From Haematobia irritans (Eukaryota > Arthropoda > Insecta > Diptera > Muscidae), in assembly GCF_050003625.1 (NCBI RefSeq), contig NC_134398.1, positions 79,020,003 through 79,084,002 on the forward strand: a DNA stretch of 64,000 bases, in the 5' to 3' direction. A program made the position numbers and the translations under genes. A model generated the notes under the pieces. It was given only the letters and a program-made list of their open reading frames with translations, ran no database searches and had not been told where the DNA came from. Of the stretch, positions 45,380 to 57,067 are shown in pieces. The stretch's first letter is position 1; each line of letters opens with the position of its first letter.

Positions 45380-47310
45380 GGATGGGATAAAATGGGGGCT
45401 GTATTTAGAAGTGGTTACAATTTCACCAAGTCCAATATACGATCTGAAACAAATATTTCCATGTGTTGCATCTTCTTGAGTAAACACCAATAGCAAATTG
45501 GAATCGATTTGCTGATTTAGACCAGATGATATATCACCTCGAACAGTATATAAAATTCAGTTTCGCATGGAAGGGAAAAGGAGAAAAATGAATGGTTTGA
45601 AATTGTACTTAGACCAATAGGAGACAATAAAGTCTTATCAAGTGGATTGTTTCGTGGTTGAGGTCCGTGGTCTAGGGCCGAAAGCTTTTCAATAGAGTTA
45701 CTGAATGGAAATAAAGCACCTCTTTTGTTTTTCTTTATATCCAAATACATGAAGAAGAAATATTTTCATCTGTGCAATGTTGCTTACTGGCCATGACTCC
45801 CCAACACCGAAATCGGTCACCATTATGTCGAAAAATTGGGTGATAACTTCAATCATACAGCATTTACGTTGTCACTCAGAATGACACTGCCGTTGTCCAC
45901 GGCCATTTCCGTGTCCGAGTCCATGGCCGTTATCCATTTAATGGGATGGCTTAAACTGCAAAATGAATGAATAAATCATAGGCTTACAGAGGAGACAATT
46001 TACAAGCCAGCAAGCACTGAAGAGAGAGAGAGAGAGAGCACAATAAAAATAATTACATTCAATACTCGTATCATTTACAATTCATAAATGAAATTATGAA
46101 GAAGGCTTTTAATGTTTGCACAACCACTCCAAATGGTACATTGTGCATCCTCGAGACTCCCCCACCACACCCTGGAACTGCGTTGCTCACGGTATGGAAT
46201 GGAAAGTTTCAGCCATAAATGCTGACATTCTATGCCAAGAGAACGCCAAATTGTTTTGTTGAATTATGATTACCCACTCGAACCCAAGGATAACACAAGA
46301 CCATGATGATGGCGCAGATGAGGACAGCTGATGATGATGCTAGGGAGGGTGGTGGGTTGCTTGGGATACAGGAGCACTTAATAAAATATCGTTTTACAAC
46401 ACACCCGCGAACACTTAAGGTTTTCCCACGCACCAATTAGACTCGATTAGTGCTATAATAAAAGCGTATCTTTTGGATAGGGGAGGCGATATTGAAACAG
46501 AAGCTGAATTGACTCCTTGCCAGGGCAAGCAGGAACTGGAAATGATGGCATGAACGACATTGAAATCCAATACAGACCGACTGACAATGCACATTGAAAT
46601 TTTGCAAATAATGAACATCCCCCAGCCCCTGCTCTTATTTTTTTCTTGTTCGATAAATGGATGTTTATGGAGGAAAAGGAACTTGGGTTTATTGTGCTGG
46701 AAGCTCTGGTACATGATGACAACACACTTTTTTGGAGTGTTCCTAAAACGTGTGCAAATAGAATTCATTCTCTGTGAGTTGTTTTCCTTTTGATTGGGCA
46801 AATCAATCCAATTTTCGAAAAGAACATCAAATGCGCACATGTAAAGTAGGAATTACAATCGAACAATGATGGCTCGATATACTTAGCATCAATAAAAATT
46901 ATGATGACATAGTTGTTACATGGAACGAAAAAATCATTTCTTCCTCATACGAGTATCAAATTTCTATGCAAATTGTTGTAAGAAAATTATTTAAATTAGT
47001 TGAAGCACCTTTATTTAAGGTAAAGTTTCAACTAAAATCCTCGATCACTGTATCCTCAACTTCCGATTAGCATTTTCATTTGGAGCATTTTCAATAACAC
47101 AATGCCTTTTTGTTTTTTTTGCTGTAATGAAGAGTGAGTTTCTTTGAGCAAACTCTTTGTGAATCCATAGCTTCATAATGAAAAAAATCTCAACTTAAAA
47201 ATTAAATAAATCTCCATGTCTTGAAATAACATCTCAAAGAATAATGTTTTTGACTCTTGTGCTCTGGTTAGGCGATTTTATTTCAGTTGCTCTCTAGGGC
47301 CTTATTTTAT
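45380..47310. other. Long stretch with no gene recognised
   Basis: 45380-46900 has the highest GC outside elements and few repeats; there is a (GA)n run near 46022-46038. Frames at 46230-46436 and 46415-46840 (minus) show no motif I recognise and overlap in several frames, so I do not call them. 46900-47310 is AT-rich. Could be intron or intergenic DNA of a host gene. Confidence 0.4.
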
Positions 47311-47317
47311 TGATTAT

Positions 47318-47465
47318 TTCCTCCCAGAGAAATTTTTAGACAAACAACCACAGTAAACAAATTTATGACAGTTTGTTTGCGAGAAAAGTATAAACTTTTT
47401 TTGATAAATTTTTAACGGGATTTGATAACAATTTAATAAGGACTTACTCCAAACATCAAAAACAA
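47318..47465. mobile_element. Type II element fragment
   Basis: 'ttcctcccagagaaattttt agacaaac' and 'gagaaaagtataaactttttttgataaa' match the left part of the type II elements. Truncated. Confidence 0.65.
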
Positions 47466-47484
47466 TTTTTGATTATCCCCTCTC

Positions 47485-47685
47485 AGTGGCTGGTTGGTAT
47501 CAAGGACGATTTAAGCTAATCGATTTTGAGGACCAGAGGTCTATGGATTGTTTTAAAGCTAAGGTGTATTGTATCGAAACGGCTGTTGTGACGATGGTTG
47601 AAAATCTTGATGGCTCTGCGATTCCCCCAGATAAATGTTTACCATTGTAAGGCTGCTTGTGCTGCTGTTGAAACAAGTAAGTAAA
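47485..47685 (+). pseudogene. Broken LOA-relative: ORF1 fragment joined to ORF2 start
   Basis: The plus strand reads AGWYQGRFKLIDFEDQRSMD-CFKA, then ETAVVTMVENLDGSAIPPDK and a stop, then the HCKAACAA start of ORF2. Compared with the intact ORF1 (5492-6718), about half of the protein between CFKA and the VVENLDG C-terminus is missing. Substitutions throughout show it is a diverged subfamily. Non-functional. Confidence 0.85.
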
Positions 47686-48269
47686 GTAGAAAGTCTGCGG
47701 GGCCGACTATATCATACCCTAAACCACCCCTATTGAATTAGTAAACGTAAGCTTTGGTGGGGAGAATATAAAGGGGTACATGTTTATGGGATTCTGTCAC
47801 AATCTGAGCAGAAATGTCTGATATTAGAAGCTAACATATAGTTGATTTTGCACCTACACGTAGAAAACAAATTGTTTGGAAATCAGTTGTACTAACGAAA
47901 ATTGTACACTCAGAATTGAATATCAGTTGTGCTGATCTATTTCCTTCAATCACAAGCGTTTGTCTGTCTTTAATATCGTTTGATTATAATTTCAATAGAT
48001 TTTCGTTTGTAATTGCAAACAAATAGTTGTAGCAACTAATTGCCTCTCTTTTGAAAAGAAATTATTTGAATTCAATAGATATGACCTACCTTAAATAAAT
48101 TTCGTAACTGTTATTTAGTAGTCCTAACTGATATTTGGTTTTTTGAGCCGAATGCTGATGAATTCTCAAATGTCATTCATTGAAACTGCCGTTTTGTATC
48201 TGGTAATAGCTGTGGACCATTTTTAATGTGATATGATATTGTGGGTAAGTTTTGGAATTAGTTTTAACA
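47686..48269. repeat. Dipteran repeat scraps
   Basis: 'ggggccgactatatcatacc' (47699-47725) is the start of a common muscid interspersed repeat. 47877-48200 starts TA|CACGTAGAAAAC and shares 'cagttgt' and 'accttaaataaa' motifs with 54498-55000. No gene. Confidence 0.55.
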
Positions 48270-48271
48270 TA

Positions 48272-49533
48272 AAGGGTGATACGGTCAAAATTTGGTCAAG
48301 GGAAAACGCGTGTAAATCGGTGAAATCGTTTATTTAAAAAATCAAATTAAATTTCTTTTGCAAGTTCAATTAGTATAAAATTCATGAAAAATATTCAGTT
48401 AGGCTTTCGCTTTTCCAAATCCGAATTGCCGGGCCTCACGCTTGACACCTGCCATCAGATTTTGTACAGCCACCTTGTCCACCTTCTTCGCCGCAGAAAG
48501 CCAGTTTGCCTTGAACTGCTGCTCGTCCTTAGCAGTTTTGTTGTTCTTCTTTAGGTTCTGCTTGACAATAGCCCAGTATTTCTCAATTGGGCGGAGCTCT
48601 GGCGTGTTGGGAGGGTTCTTGTCCTTGGGAACCACCTGCACGTTGTTGGCGGCGTACCACTCCATGGCCTTTTTACCGTAATGGCAAGATGCCAAATCCG
48701 GCCAAAACAGTACGGAAAGGCAGCAGACGTTTATTCAAACACTCTTTCACTTAAATTTCTTGGATGACAGTTCCGGAAGCTATGAAAATGCTGCTTTTCA
48801 AGCCACAGGTACAGATAGCTTGCCAAACCAGATATTTCTTTGCGAACTTTGACAGTTTTATGTGCTTGAAAATATCTGCTACCTTTCCCCTTCCTTTTGC
48901 CGTATAAAACTCCTGTCCCGGAAGCTGCTTGTAGTCGGCTTTGACGTAGGTTTCGTCGTCCATTACCACGCAGTCAAACTTCGTCAGCATCGTCGTGTAC
49001 AGCCTCCGGGATCGCGCTTTGGCCGTCGTATTTTGTTTATAATTGCGATTTGGAGTCACTACCTTCTTGTAAGTCGATAGTCCGGCTCGTTTTTTGGCTC
49101 GATGCACGGTTGTAGACGATACACCCAGCTTATTTGCGGCATCTCGGAGAGATGTTAGGGTTTCGCTTGAAACTACCGGCAACTCTCTTTGTCGTCTCAG
49201 CGGCTTCCGGTTTTCTATTTCCCCGATCCAGACTTCCTGGCTGTCGACAAACGTTCCCCAAACACTTTAACGGTTGATTTGGCCACTTTTAGCGATTTTG
49301 CCAGCTTTGCGTGCGAGTAGCTCGGATTTTTGCGATGCGCGAGCAAAATTTTGATACGCTGCTCTTCTTGCTTGGACTGCATTTTGGCAACTGAAAAGTG
49401 AATTCCAAAATCAAAATAGGAGCAACATTCTACACACACACCTTCAAAATGAGGGGTGTTCAAGTTTTTTAAATGCAAAATTGAAAGAAATACGTCAAGT
49501 TTATATTGACCAAATTTTGACCGTATCACCCTT
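48272..49533 (-). mobile_element. DD37E Tc1/mariner-type transposon
   Basis: TIRs of about 28 bp (AAGGGTGATACGGTCAAAAT at each end), flanked by TA (48270-48271, 49534-49535). Length about 1.26 kb. Encodes the broken transposase below. Confidence 0.92.
48399..49382 (-). pseudogene. DD37E transposase, disabled
   Basis: From ATG at 49382: MQSKQEEQRIKILLAHRKN, a paired-like HTH (AKLAKSLKVAKSTVK), a stop (TAG ~49203) and frame shift, then a second HTH (LRDAANKLGVSSTTVHRAKK), the first catalytic D (VVMDDETYV), a further shift after SGTVIQEI, then the second D (WPDLASCHYG) and E (ELRPIEKYW). There are 37 residues between D and E, which is the DD37E group known from mosquitoes and other insects (ITmD37E). 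It is decayed but all three catalytic residues can still be read. Confidence 0.88.
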
Positions 49534-49535
49534 TA

Positions 49536-50085
49536 TAAACTCTAGCAGTGATACCTATACCCCGTAACTTTCTAATTTTATTTCTTAATTTCCCTACGAT
49601 AGTGACCCATTTTTAAGCTATGCAGCACTATGTACTCTGGGCAGAAAAATCAATTCTGATTAACCAGCGATATAGTCCTGGATTTTAAGAAGCTACATTT
49701 CAGGTACGAAAGCAGTTCGATGTGGAAAATCTTACTAAATCCGCACTATTTTATCAATTTGTTCACACCACGAATACTCAATTATTGATATCCATAAAAA
49801 AGGAAAATATATTTTTGATGCTGTCGAAGTCAAGTACATAATGTCCGAGAAAATAAGAGGGTTGCGGCAACAATGCTACACCGACAAAAAATTTTTTGCT
49901 CTAAGAATCTGGGTGTGGATACATTTTGATGCAATAAGTAGAGATTCTAGGCAAAAATGTGTATCTACTAATTATATACATTTAGATTTATTTGTATCAC
50001 TATACATATATGTAAATAAAATAAAATATAATATTTCACTGTGAAGTAATTGATTTTAAATATATTTTTAAATCGGTCATGAGTA
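49536..50085. other. No gene seen
   Basis: AT-rich; the short frame at 49841-50044 has no homology I recognise. Confidence 0.45.
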
Positions 50086-50485
50086 TTATTTAGGTTGGAC
50101 AACACAACCCAATGATGAAGGTAGTCACAACCAATATCGTCGGCAGACCCAACCAACAGCATATGTGGTATTAGTTGTGTCGACCGAGTCACTCGGGTGA
50201 CACAACTGCCAACTGGTAGTTGCTACAACTGCCAAAAGGAGGTTGGTAACAAATTCGATTGTCACAACCAATCTGTATTCTCTGCACAGAGAATACAGAT
50301 TGGTTGTGATAACCGAATTTATTGCCAACCTCCTTTTGGCAGTTGCACCAACTATCAGTTGGCAGTTGTGTCACCCGACAAATTCGGTCGACTCAATCGA
50401 ATTATGGGAACTCCAACTAATACTATATATGGAGTTGGTTGTATCAGACGATGGAATTTTTCGTTGTTCCCTTCATTTGGTTGTG
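50086..50485. mobile_element. Near-perfect foldback MITE, 400 bp
   Basis: The sequence is almost its own reverse complement about position 50285.5 (ATTCTCTGCACAGAGAAT), with arms of about 200 bp that hold the same blocks in mirror order: 'ttggttgtg', 'ggaggttgg', 'agttgtgtcacccga'. The four overlapping frames on both strands are mirror images and not genes. Confidence 0.88.
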
Positions 50486-51836
50486 TCACCCATCCCCAAT
50501 TACAAATTAATTTCATTTAAATTTTATTTTTTTATTTGGTTTAAATACGTTTAAATATTTGTATTAAAGATGTATAGCTAAATACAATGTATGATAACAA
50601 TTAATGTCCTTAAAATGTTTTGGCGGTTGGGCAAACAAAATTTAATACACATCCCATTATGACCTTCAGTTGAAAGTCGACTTTTTTAAATATTAAAATG
50701 CATAAAAATGGATCCGTATTACTAGTTTTTGCATATAAGTTATTTTTGGTCGCTATAAGTTATTTTGGTCTGTGCCTACAGACACGTTTGGACAAGCAAG
50801 CCAATTTTGAAACCACAAGTGATGAACTTCTTCTTATTGCTGAGTGCGTCCCGATAGTGTGTTAGCCATTATGAAAAATAATCTGGCCCATGGCCCTTTG
50901 TATCCACTTGGGTATGTTGTACAACGTTGACATATTGGATTATTGTTTAAAAATAAATCAAATAAGATTAGTTAGATTTTGGTGCACTCATGTTTATATA
51001 AACAGTTCAGAACCTACCAATTTATTCACAATGACATCTCTGTGAGGTTCCAAGAACACAAAGCATCCTGGAGATATGTCATTAAATCCGATTGGGGTAC
51101 GTATGATTTTTATGCCCTATAATATACCCAACATAAATGATCCACTCCTATATCGTTACGTATCTTTTACTTACGTCCTCAAAATAATGCTTTGAACAAC
51201 ATTGTGGATGCCACTTTGTAGCGCTTTAAAAATCGTCATTAGTTACGTTTAATTGAAAAACAAACAAAAAAATATCTTCTTTGAGAACCAAGTAATTAAC
51301 AAAAATTGAAGTGACATTTAAAAATATTTCAAATAGGATTCGGTTGTGAATACTGTATGTCAGTTCTGATTGCTAAATGGCAGTTACGAAATTTATTTAA
51401 AGTTGGTTGTGCCAACAGAATTCGAAACAAATGCTTCAAAATATATAGATTTTGTTGCTTCAACCATTTGTCTTGTATCACAAACGAAATTCTATTGAAA
51501 TGATTGCCAAATGATAGTAAGCATGAAAAGATGATTGCATTAAAGAAAATAGGTTGACACACCTAATATATAATTCTAAATGTAGAATTTTCATTATCAG
51601 AACCGATTTCCAACCAAATTGTTCTCTGTGTGTGTGTACAGAGTTAGTAGGCCACTAATATCGAGTCCATTATTAAAAAAGAGGAAATCGGTCAATTAGA
51701 ATTTAAATCGAAATTTGTAAAAATCGGGCAATATTATTATCGAAGAGCTACACGTAAGTATAAATACGATGGCTAGCTAGTACATCAAAATTTTAAATTT
51801 GAGTAACATAATAAATAAAAGTATTATAGCCAAATT
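50486..51836. other. No gene; MITE remnants
   Basis: 51330-51636 resembles the 'gttggttgtg' MITE family and ends CTCTGTGTGTGTG then TA. The rest is plain AT-rich DNA. Confidence 0.5.
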
Positions 51837-52445
51837 TGGGAAAATCGAGCGATTCATATATATGGGAGCTATATCTAAATCTGAACCAATTTGTATAATA
51901 TTTTGCAGGTATGATTGATACCTTGTGCAAAAATTGAGTACGATCAGTTAATAAATAAGGCCTATGTTATGTCGTAAAAATAAAGCTATTAGGGGAAGTT
52001 TTTCAAAATCGGGTACATATATATGGGAGCTATATCTAAATCTGAACCGATTTCGATGACATTTTGCACATACAGTTAGTGCTATAGAAGATTACATTTA
52101 GCCAACTTTGAGTACGATCGATTGCTAAATAAGGGGTTTACGGCCAAATTTGGCAAAATCGGGCTATACATATATATGGAAGCTATATCTAGCACATATT
52201 GTTAGTACTACAAAAGATTAGAGTAAACCAAGTTTGAGTAAGATCGCTTAATAAATAAAGGTTTTTATTGCGAAATTTGGGAAAATCGGGAGATACATAT
52301 ATACGAGAGCTATATCTAAATCCGAACCGATTTCGATGAAATTTTTCAGACTTGAAGGATCTACAATCAATATTTCTGGTAGGCACATTTTTTGGCAGAT
52401 CAAAGTTATTATACCCTGACCACTATGTGCTTTAGGGTATAAAAG
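51837..52445. repeat. Tandem 'tatatgggagctatatc' repeat
   Basis: Four units of about 130-165 bp, with cores near 51862, 52022, 52172 and 52302 ('gggagctatatctaaatctg'), ending in 'ataccctgaccactatgtgc' and 'agggtataaaa'. A widespread fly interspersed repeat; no coding. Confidence 0.8.
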
Positions 52446-52469
52446 TTGGAAGTTGTTCTAGTCACAACA

Positions 52470-52760
52470 TTAGAAGCATTTAAAAATGTCTTCCGAAAAA
52501 CGTTACAGACAAGCGTTAGAATGCATTACAAATTATACCAAATTACAAAAATGATTACTTGGCAAAATATCACAATTTTTTTAAATTCACATCCAAAACA
52601 TTGAATTCGGATCACACCTTAAGAAGCAATGTAAATTCAGTGCAACGGTTATTGAAAGCTAATCGCTTCTGCGTTTATTTAGCACCACTTCCGGATCCAA
52701 AGAGAATACTTTCCTAGTTTATTGGCTACGCTTTTTTTTTTTTTTTGCTGGGATATTACA
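52470..52760 (-). repeat. Copy of the ~475-bp repeat family
   Basis: 'cgttacagacaagcgttag' and 'gaattcggatcacaccttaagaag' match 16405-17856 and (inverse) 13816-14765. It supplies the empty site for the element at 16650-17708. Confidence 0.75.
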
Positions 52761-53260
52761 CCTTATTACATCAGTTCAGCTTTTTCAATTTGAATATATT
52801 TATCAATAACAATGTCAAAACCACAAGAATTATATTCTTTCTACAACATTTAACCACTGTGCACTGTAAACAATCGTAACATTTGTTATTATATTGAGAT
52901 GATAGAATCTGGTGCTCGTTGCCAAAACATCCTTAAACATTACCAAAAATGAATCGTTGAGCAGACGGATACTGAAGAAGATATTGTTGTTTTAGTGACA
53001 ACGAAATAAAGTGCTGATCCGAAATGTAAACAACCAATAGTTTACTTTATGAAAAGCATTTAATGGCTTCTAATATTTATCAAACAATCCTCGGTTTGCT
53101 GCGATAGTTTTACACTTTTTGTTATTTTGCTTCTGAAAAGTATTTCAATCAAATGGAATAAAGCGCCAATCATAGAAACCATACTTTGAAACACATGGTT
53201 TATCATGCGCCCGAAAGTTCGGCCAGACCGAGTCTTTTGTACTTTTCATGGTGGATTGTG
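52761..53260. other. No gene; mini-me end scrap
   Basis: Near 53207-53255 'cgaaagttcggccagaccga' and 'catggtggattgtg' match the mini-me 3' end. Otherwise AT-rich. Confidence 0.5.
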
Positions 53261-54374
53261 CACCCTCAAAAAAAATCGCCTCTCTAACATATGTTCCAAA
53301 CATATTTTGCAGGAAGCACATATATTATTGGATACTGCCGAAACATTAATATGTTTGTTTTATGTGAACATATTCTGTTTTTGGAAGCATTTTGAGCCAA
53401 AAATATTATATGCTTAGAAGAATTTTCCCCAAAGAAGATTGTGCTCATTCCCTAATATAATTTTCACTTCCACGAAATTTTTTAGTTCTTGGCACCTTTT
53501 TCTGTAATAGAAATAATGTTGAAGAAATTATTCAATTTTATAATTTTTTTAAATTTTACTTTTCGCCTGGACGGAGAATCGAACCGAGGACCATACAGTT
53601 TGTAAGCCAACACACTACCACTGAGCTACGTAGCTGTTATAGTCACCAGAAGACAATTATCGTTATAAGTTACATTTATATAGCATAGTTTGCAGCGCCC
53701 ACGAGCCCATGCAAACATAACATTATTTAACAGAAACATACATGTGTTGGCAACGTGGAGCAATTTTGTAATAAAAAACTGGTTTTGGTATAAAAGTTTG
53801 ATATTTTGGAAGGAATTCAAAAACTCTAACAAAGGAAGAACGTGGGGTCGAGTATAAACATACATAAATAATTTTATAATATACACAAATTAAATAATAT
53901 TTAGACTTAAATTAAATAATATTTGGACTTAAGCGTGTAAAATTTTTGGCCTTATCATAAAGCAGTTTCCGAAACAACATATAAGCGGTTTCACAGAAAT
54001 TGCTCTCTTTCGATTCTCTCGCTGTGTTAATTTGATATCTTTCGTCAACCCTCCCGGTTTTTATCTCTTTTTCTTTCTCTATACTCTCTCTCTCTCTCTC
54101 TCTCTTTCGCTCTCTGAATAAAATATCACAACATATATATGTTTAATCGAAATTTGTAAATTTATATATGTTTACATTCACACATATAATTTTTATGAAA
54201 CATGCATGCCCCAAACATAATATATTCTAACATATTAACATATGTGTTCCAAACATTTAGTGTTAGTTTGAGAACATTACATGTTTGCACTTAAATATAT
54301 TGTGTTTAAAAATTGTGCCCGAAACACATTTTGTTTATATCGAAACATATGAAAAACATATTTTTCTAACAGTG
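53261..54374 (-). mobile_element. Type I tRNA-module element, copy 5
   Basis: 1114 bp, CACCCTCAAAAAAAATCGCC to ATTTTTCTAACAGTG, flanked by TG on both sides (53259-53260, 54375-54376). Inverse Val-like tRNA module at ~53572-53635; pyrimidine (TC)n tract at 54086-54106. Same subfamily as 35802-36968. Confidence 0.87.
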
Positions 54375-54497
54375 TGTAGAAAGATTTAATAATTGCTGAA
54401 TCTAATATCGAGTTACTTCTGTTGACTAAGGCTAACTATTTTAAAACTTCGAAGTTAGTGCATATGGAGCCTATGTTAGACTAAAATGTATAGATTA

Positions 54498-55010
54498 CAC
54501 ACAGAGAAGAGATTGGTTGTATTAGGTGGTACTCGTAGTTATGAAAATTCTACAATGAGAATTATTTATCAGTTGTGTCAACCTTATTGCTATATTCAAA
54601 ATCATTTTGCAATCTCCATGGCGAACATGTCAATGGATTATATATTCTCATATTAATCAATTAGTTGTAGCAACAAAATGTTTCACCTATGAAAAATGTA
54701 GTTTAACGGCCATTTTCATGTATCTCCGTTAGACTTTAACTCCCAGTTAACAGAAAGTAAAATCGAAATAGCTTCTCTCCGGTTAACTTTAAATGAAAAT
54801 TTTTTAGCAGTTAAGTTCCTAACTGACATATGGAATATATAGACATGATGACAGACATGTCCATATTACGGTTTAAAAGTTCGTTAGCTAACGTAGCACT
54901 AACGTAGCTTCCTGAAAATGGAGGTAAATCGGTTAATACGACAAACCTTAAATAAATAATTTCACAACAGTCATTCAGTTGTCATCAAGTACACATGGTC
55001 TTCATAATCG
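54498..55010. mobile_element. CAC-type MITE with nested MITE
   Basis: Starts TA|CACACAGAGAAGAGATTGG; the 'cagttgtgtcaacc' and 'accttaaataaa' motifs ally it with 47877-48200 and 51330-51636. The CATTTTC MITE (54711-54920) is inserted in it. The right end is not resolved. Confidence 0.6.
54711..54920. mobile_element. MITE with CATTTTC termini, copy 2
   Basis: 210 bp, about as long as and very similar to 15082-15289, same orientation, ends CATTTTCATGTATCTCCGTT and CTTCCTGAAAATG. Confidence 0.85.
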
Positions 55011-57067
55011 AATGACATGTGAAATAGTTGTCAAATGTCATTTTGTCATTTCAAATTTATATAAGTTGAAGAAAATTACAATTTTTTCATTTGAGCCGAA
55101 CTTTGGTTGTCGGTATTTGCATAAAGGGGTTTTATGGGTTTGTCATCTCCCCCTACCAAATACCATGCAGTATTTCTTCAAACTATGATTATCTATCATT
55201 GAATTAAATATTCTGGTTTCTTCCCAATTACAACATTTTTGTCCTATTTTTGAGGTAACTTCACAATGAGCACACATTATAGCTTTTACCCCTTACGAGA
55301 ATGTTGCTAGCTACGAGCATGTTTAATTGACTTTTGTGACAAATAAAAATTCAAAATAAAATTATTTTATACCAAAAATTTTGAAATGTTGAATTTGTTT
55401 TAAATTTATGACAGAAAAGTATCGAAATAAAATATCCTCATAATTAATGGTAAGAATTACTTCAATTATTCTTGCGAACCGTAACACATTTCCTAATATT
55501 TCGAAGCATACATTTCCAGATTTTCTCTATTTCAAATATAATTCAATTTGACTGACAATCAAAGTTTCAATATGGCGACTGACATTTTTGTTTTTGTAAT
55601 TCTAAACCTACCTTACTAAATCTGCTTTGATATAGGCATTACACATTTTAATTCAAATCAAAAAAATACGGCCAAATGTACAAACGGAAAAACAGAAAAA
55701 AGTGCCTTCGAAACTAAAGGAAAAAATGTTCATCAATTTATTTTAGCCATTTTATTTCCATTAGGTTAAATTTTTGTGTGAAATAATAAAATTTACTTGT
55801 TTCAATAAAAAAAAATCCTAAACTGAAAGCAGATAGGAATAGTTCATTAACTAGAATAAGGCATGGAATTTTACAAATACAGTTTTCTTCGCTGGGTATA
55901 AGAATTTACTATTGCAAAAGAAAATGTTATTCACTGATAACAAATCATTCGTAAAAATAAACAAAAACCGAACTAAAACCAAGTTTCCTCAAATTCAGTA
56001 AAATTTCTTTTAAAATTATAATTCTCACTTCCTTTATTATAGAAAGCTTATCATACATACGAATAACACTTGGCATAGCAAAATATTTTAGTTCAACCAT
56101 ACTAAGAAGTATTCAATCCTTTCAAAACTTACGAAAACGCACTTGTTAGAATATAGGAAGTTTTCCTATATTTCTTTTATCTACCTGTAATCGATACCTG
56201 TCATCGATGTAATCGATATGTTTGCTCGTGGGTTGTTTTTTAGTTGCAATCGTGTGGTTATGGTATATACAAATATAATATATTTGTATATTTTAAATTA
56301 ATGAGAAACATTTTCGTTTTTTTTTTTTAAGTTATTAAACATAAATAACAAACAACTCTCCAAACATTCTGAGAGTCTTAGGATGATTGATCATTGGAAT
56401 GACTATTTTATGACTCCGACTGATGTTCAATTATGGATTAATTAGAATCATGAGTAATTTTTTACTCTTTAGTTATTCAAAAATGTGACGATCTCACTTT
56501 TATAACTCATTTTGTAGAATATTTTTTTAATCACTCAAGATTGTGTGACGAAACTCATAAAAGAGTATATTCTTAATCATTTTGGTTTCAATTTCAATTT
56601 TCATATGCGCGACGCCTAAAAAAATAGTAAAAAACCATACTTATGATTTATTTTATTTCAGAGTTAGTTTACAAAAAGCGACCGTCAAACAAGCACACAT
56701 AGAAGTCATTAACGACTAACTTACGCGACGACAGTAGAAAAAAAGCTAACGCTCATCAAACAAGCATACATGTGATTGAAACATCGTTTGTTGTTTGCTT
56801 TGGTTTGACAATTTGTATGTCTGAGAAATAAAATACATATTTTTTCAGTTGAATAAAATATGCTGACACAATAAGGCCATATAATTTAAAATGCATTTTA
56901 CGGACATGAAACAAAACAATAATTTCCATATTTTCTTTAAGGTTCTTTTTTATTTTATATGTAATAATACAAAATATTAGATAATATCAAAAATTAACAA
57001 AAAGAAAACATTACATATAAAGACTCATAAACGAACATTTCAAAAAAAAAAAAAAAAATCAATCACA
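55011..57067. other. No gene; AT-rich with short repeats
   Basis: The short frame at 54979-55188 is not recognised. 56358-57050 contains many 'gactcata'/'tgagtc' motifs shared with 58100-58600 and 63700-63878, interrupted by the mini-me at 57068. A cluster of ATCGAT motifs lies at 56189-56220. Confidence 0.5.

Noticed and set aside
46230..46840. Overlapping minus-strand frames in the GC-richer stretch
   Set aside because: Several frames overlap, none has a recognisable domain, and no splice or start context supports them.
50125..50554. Several 60-107-codon frames on both strands
   Set aside because: Mirror-image frames produced by the near-perfect palindrome.
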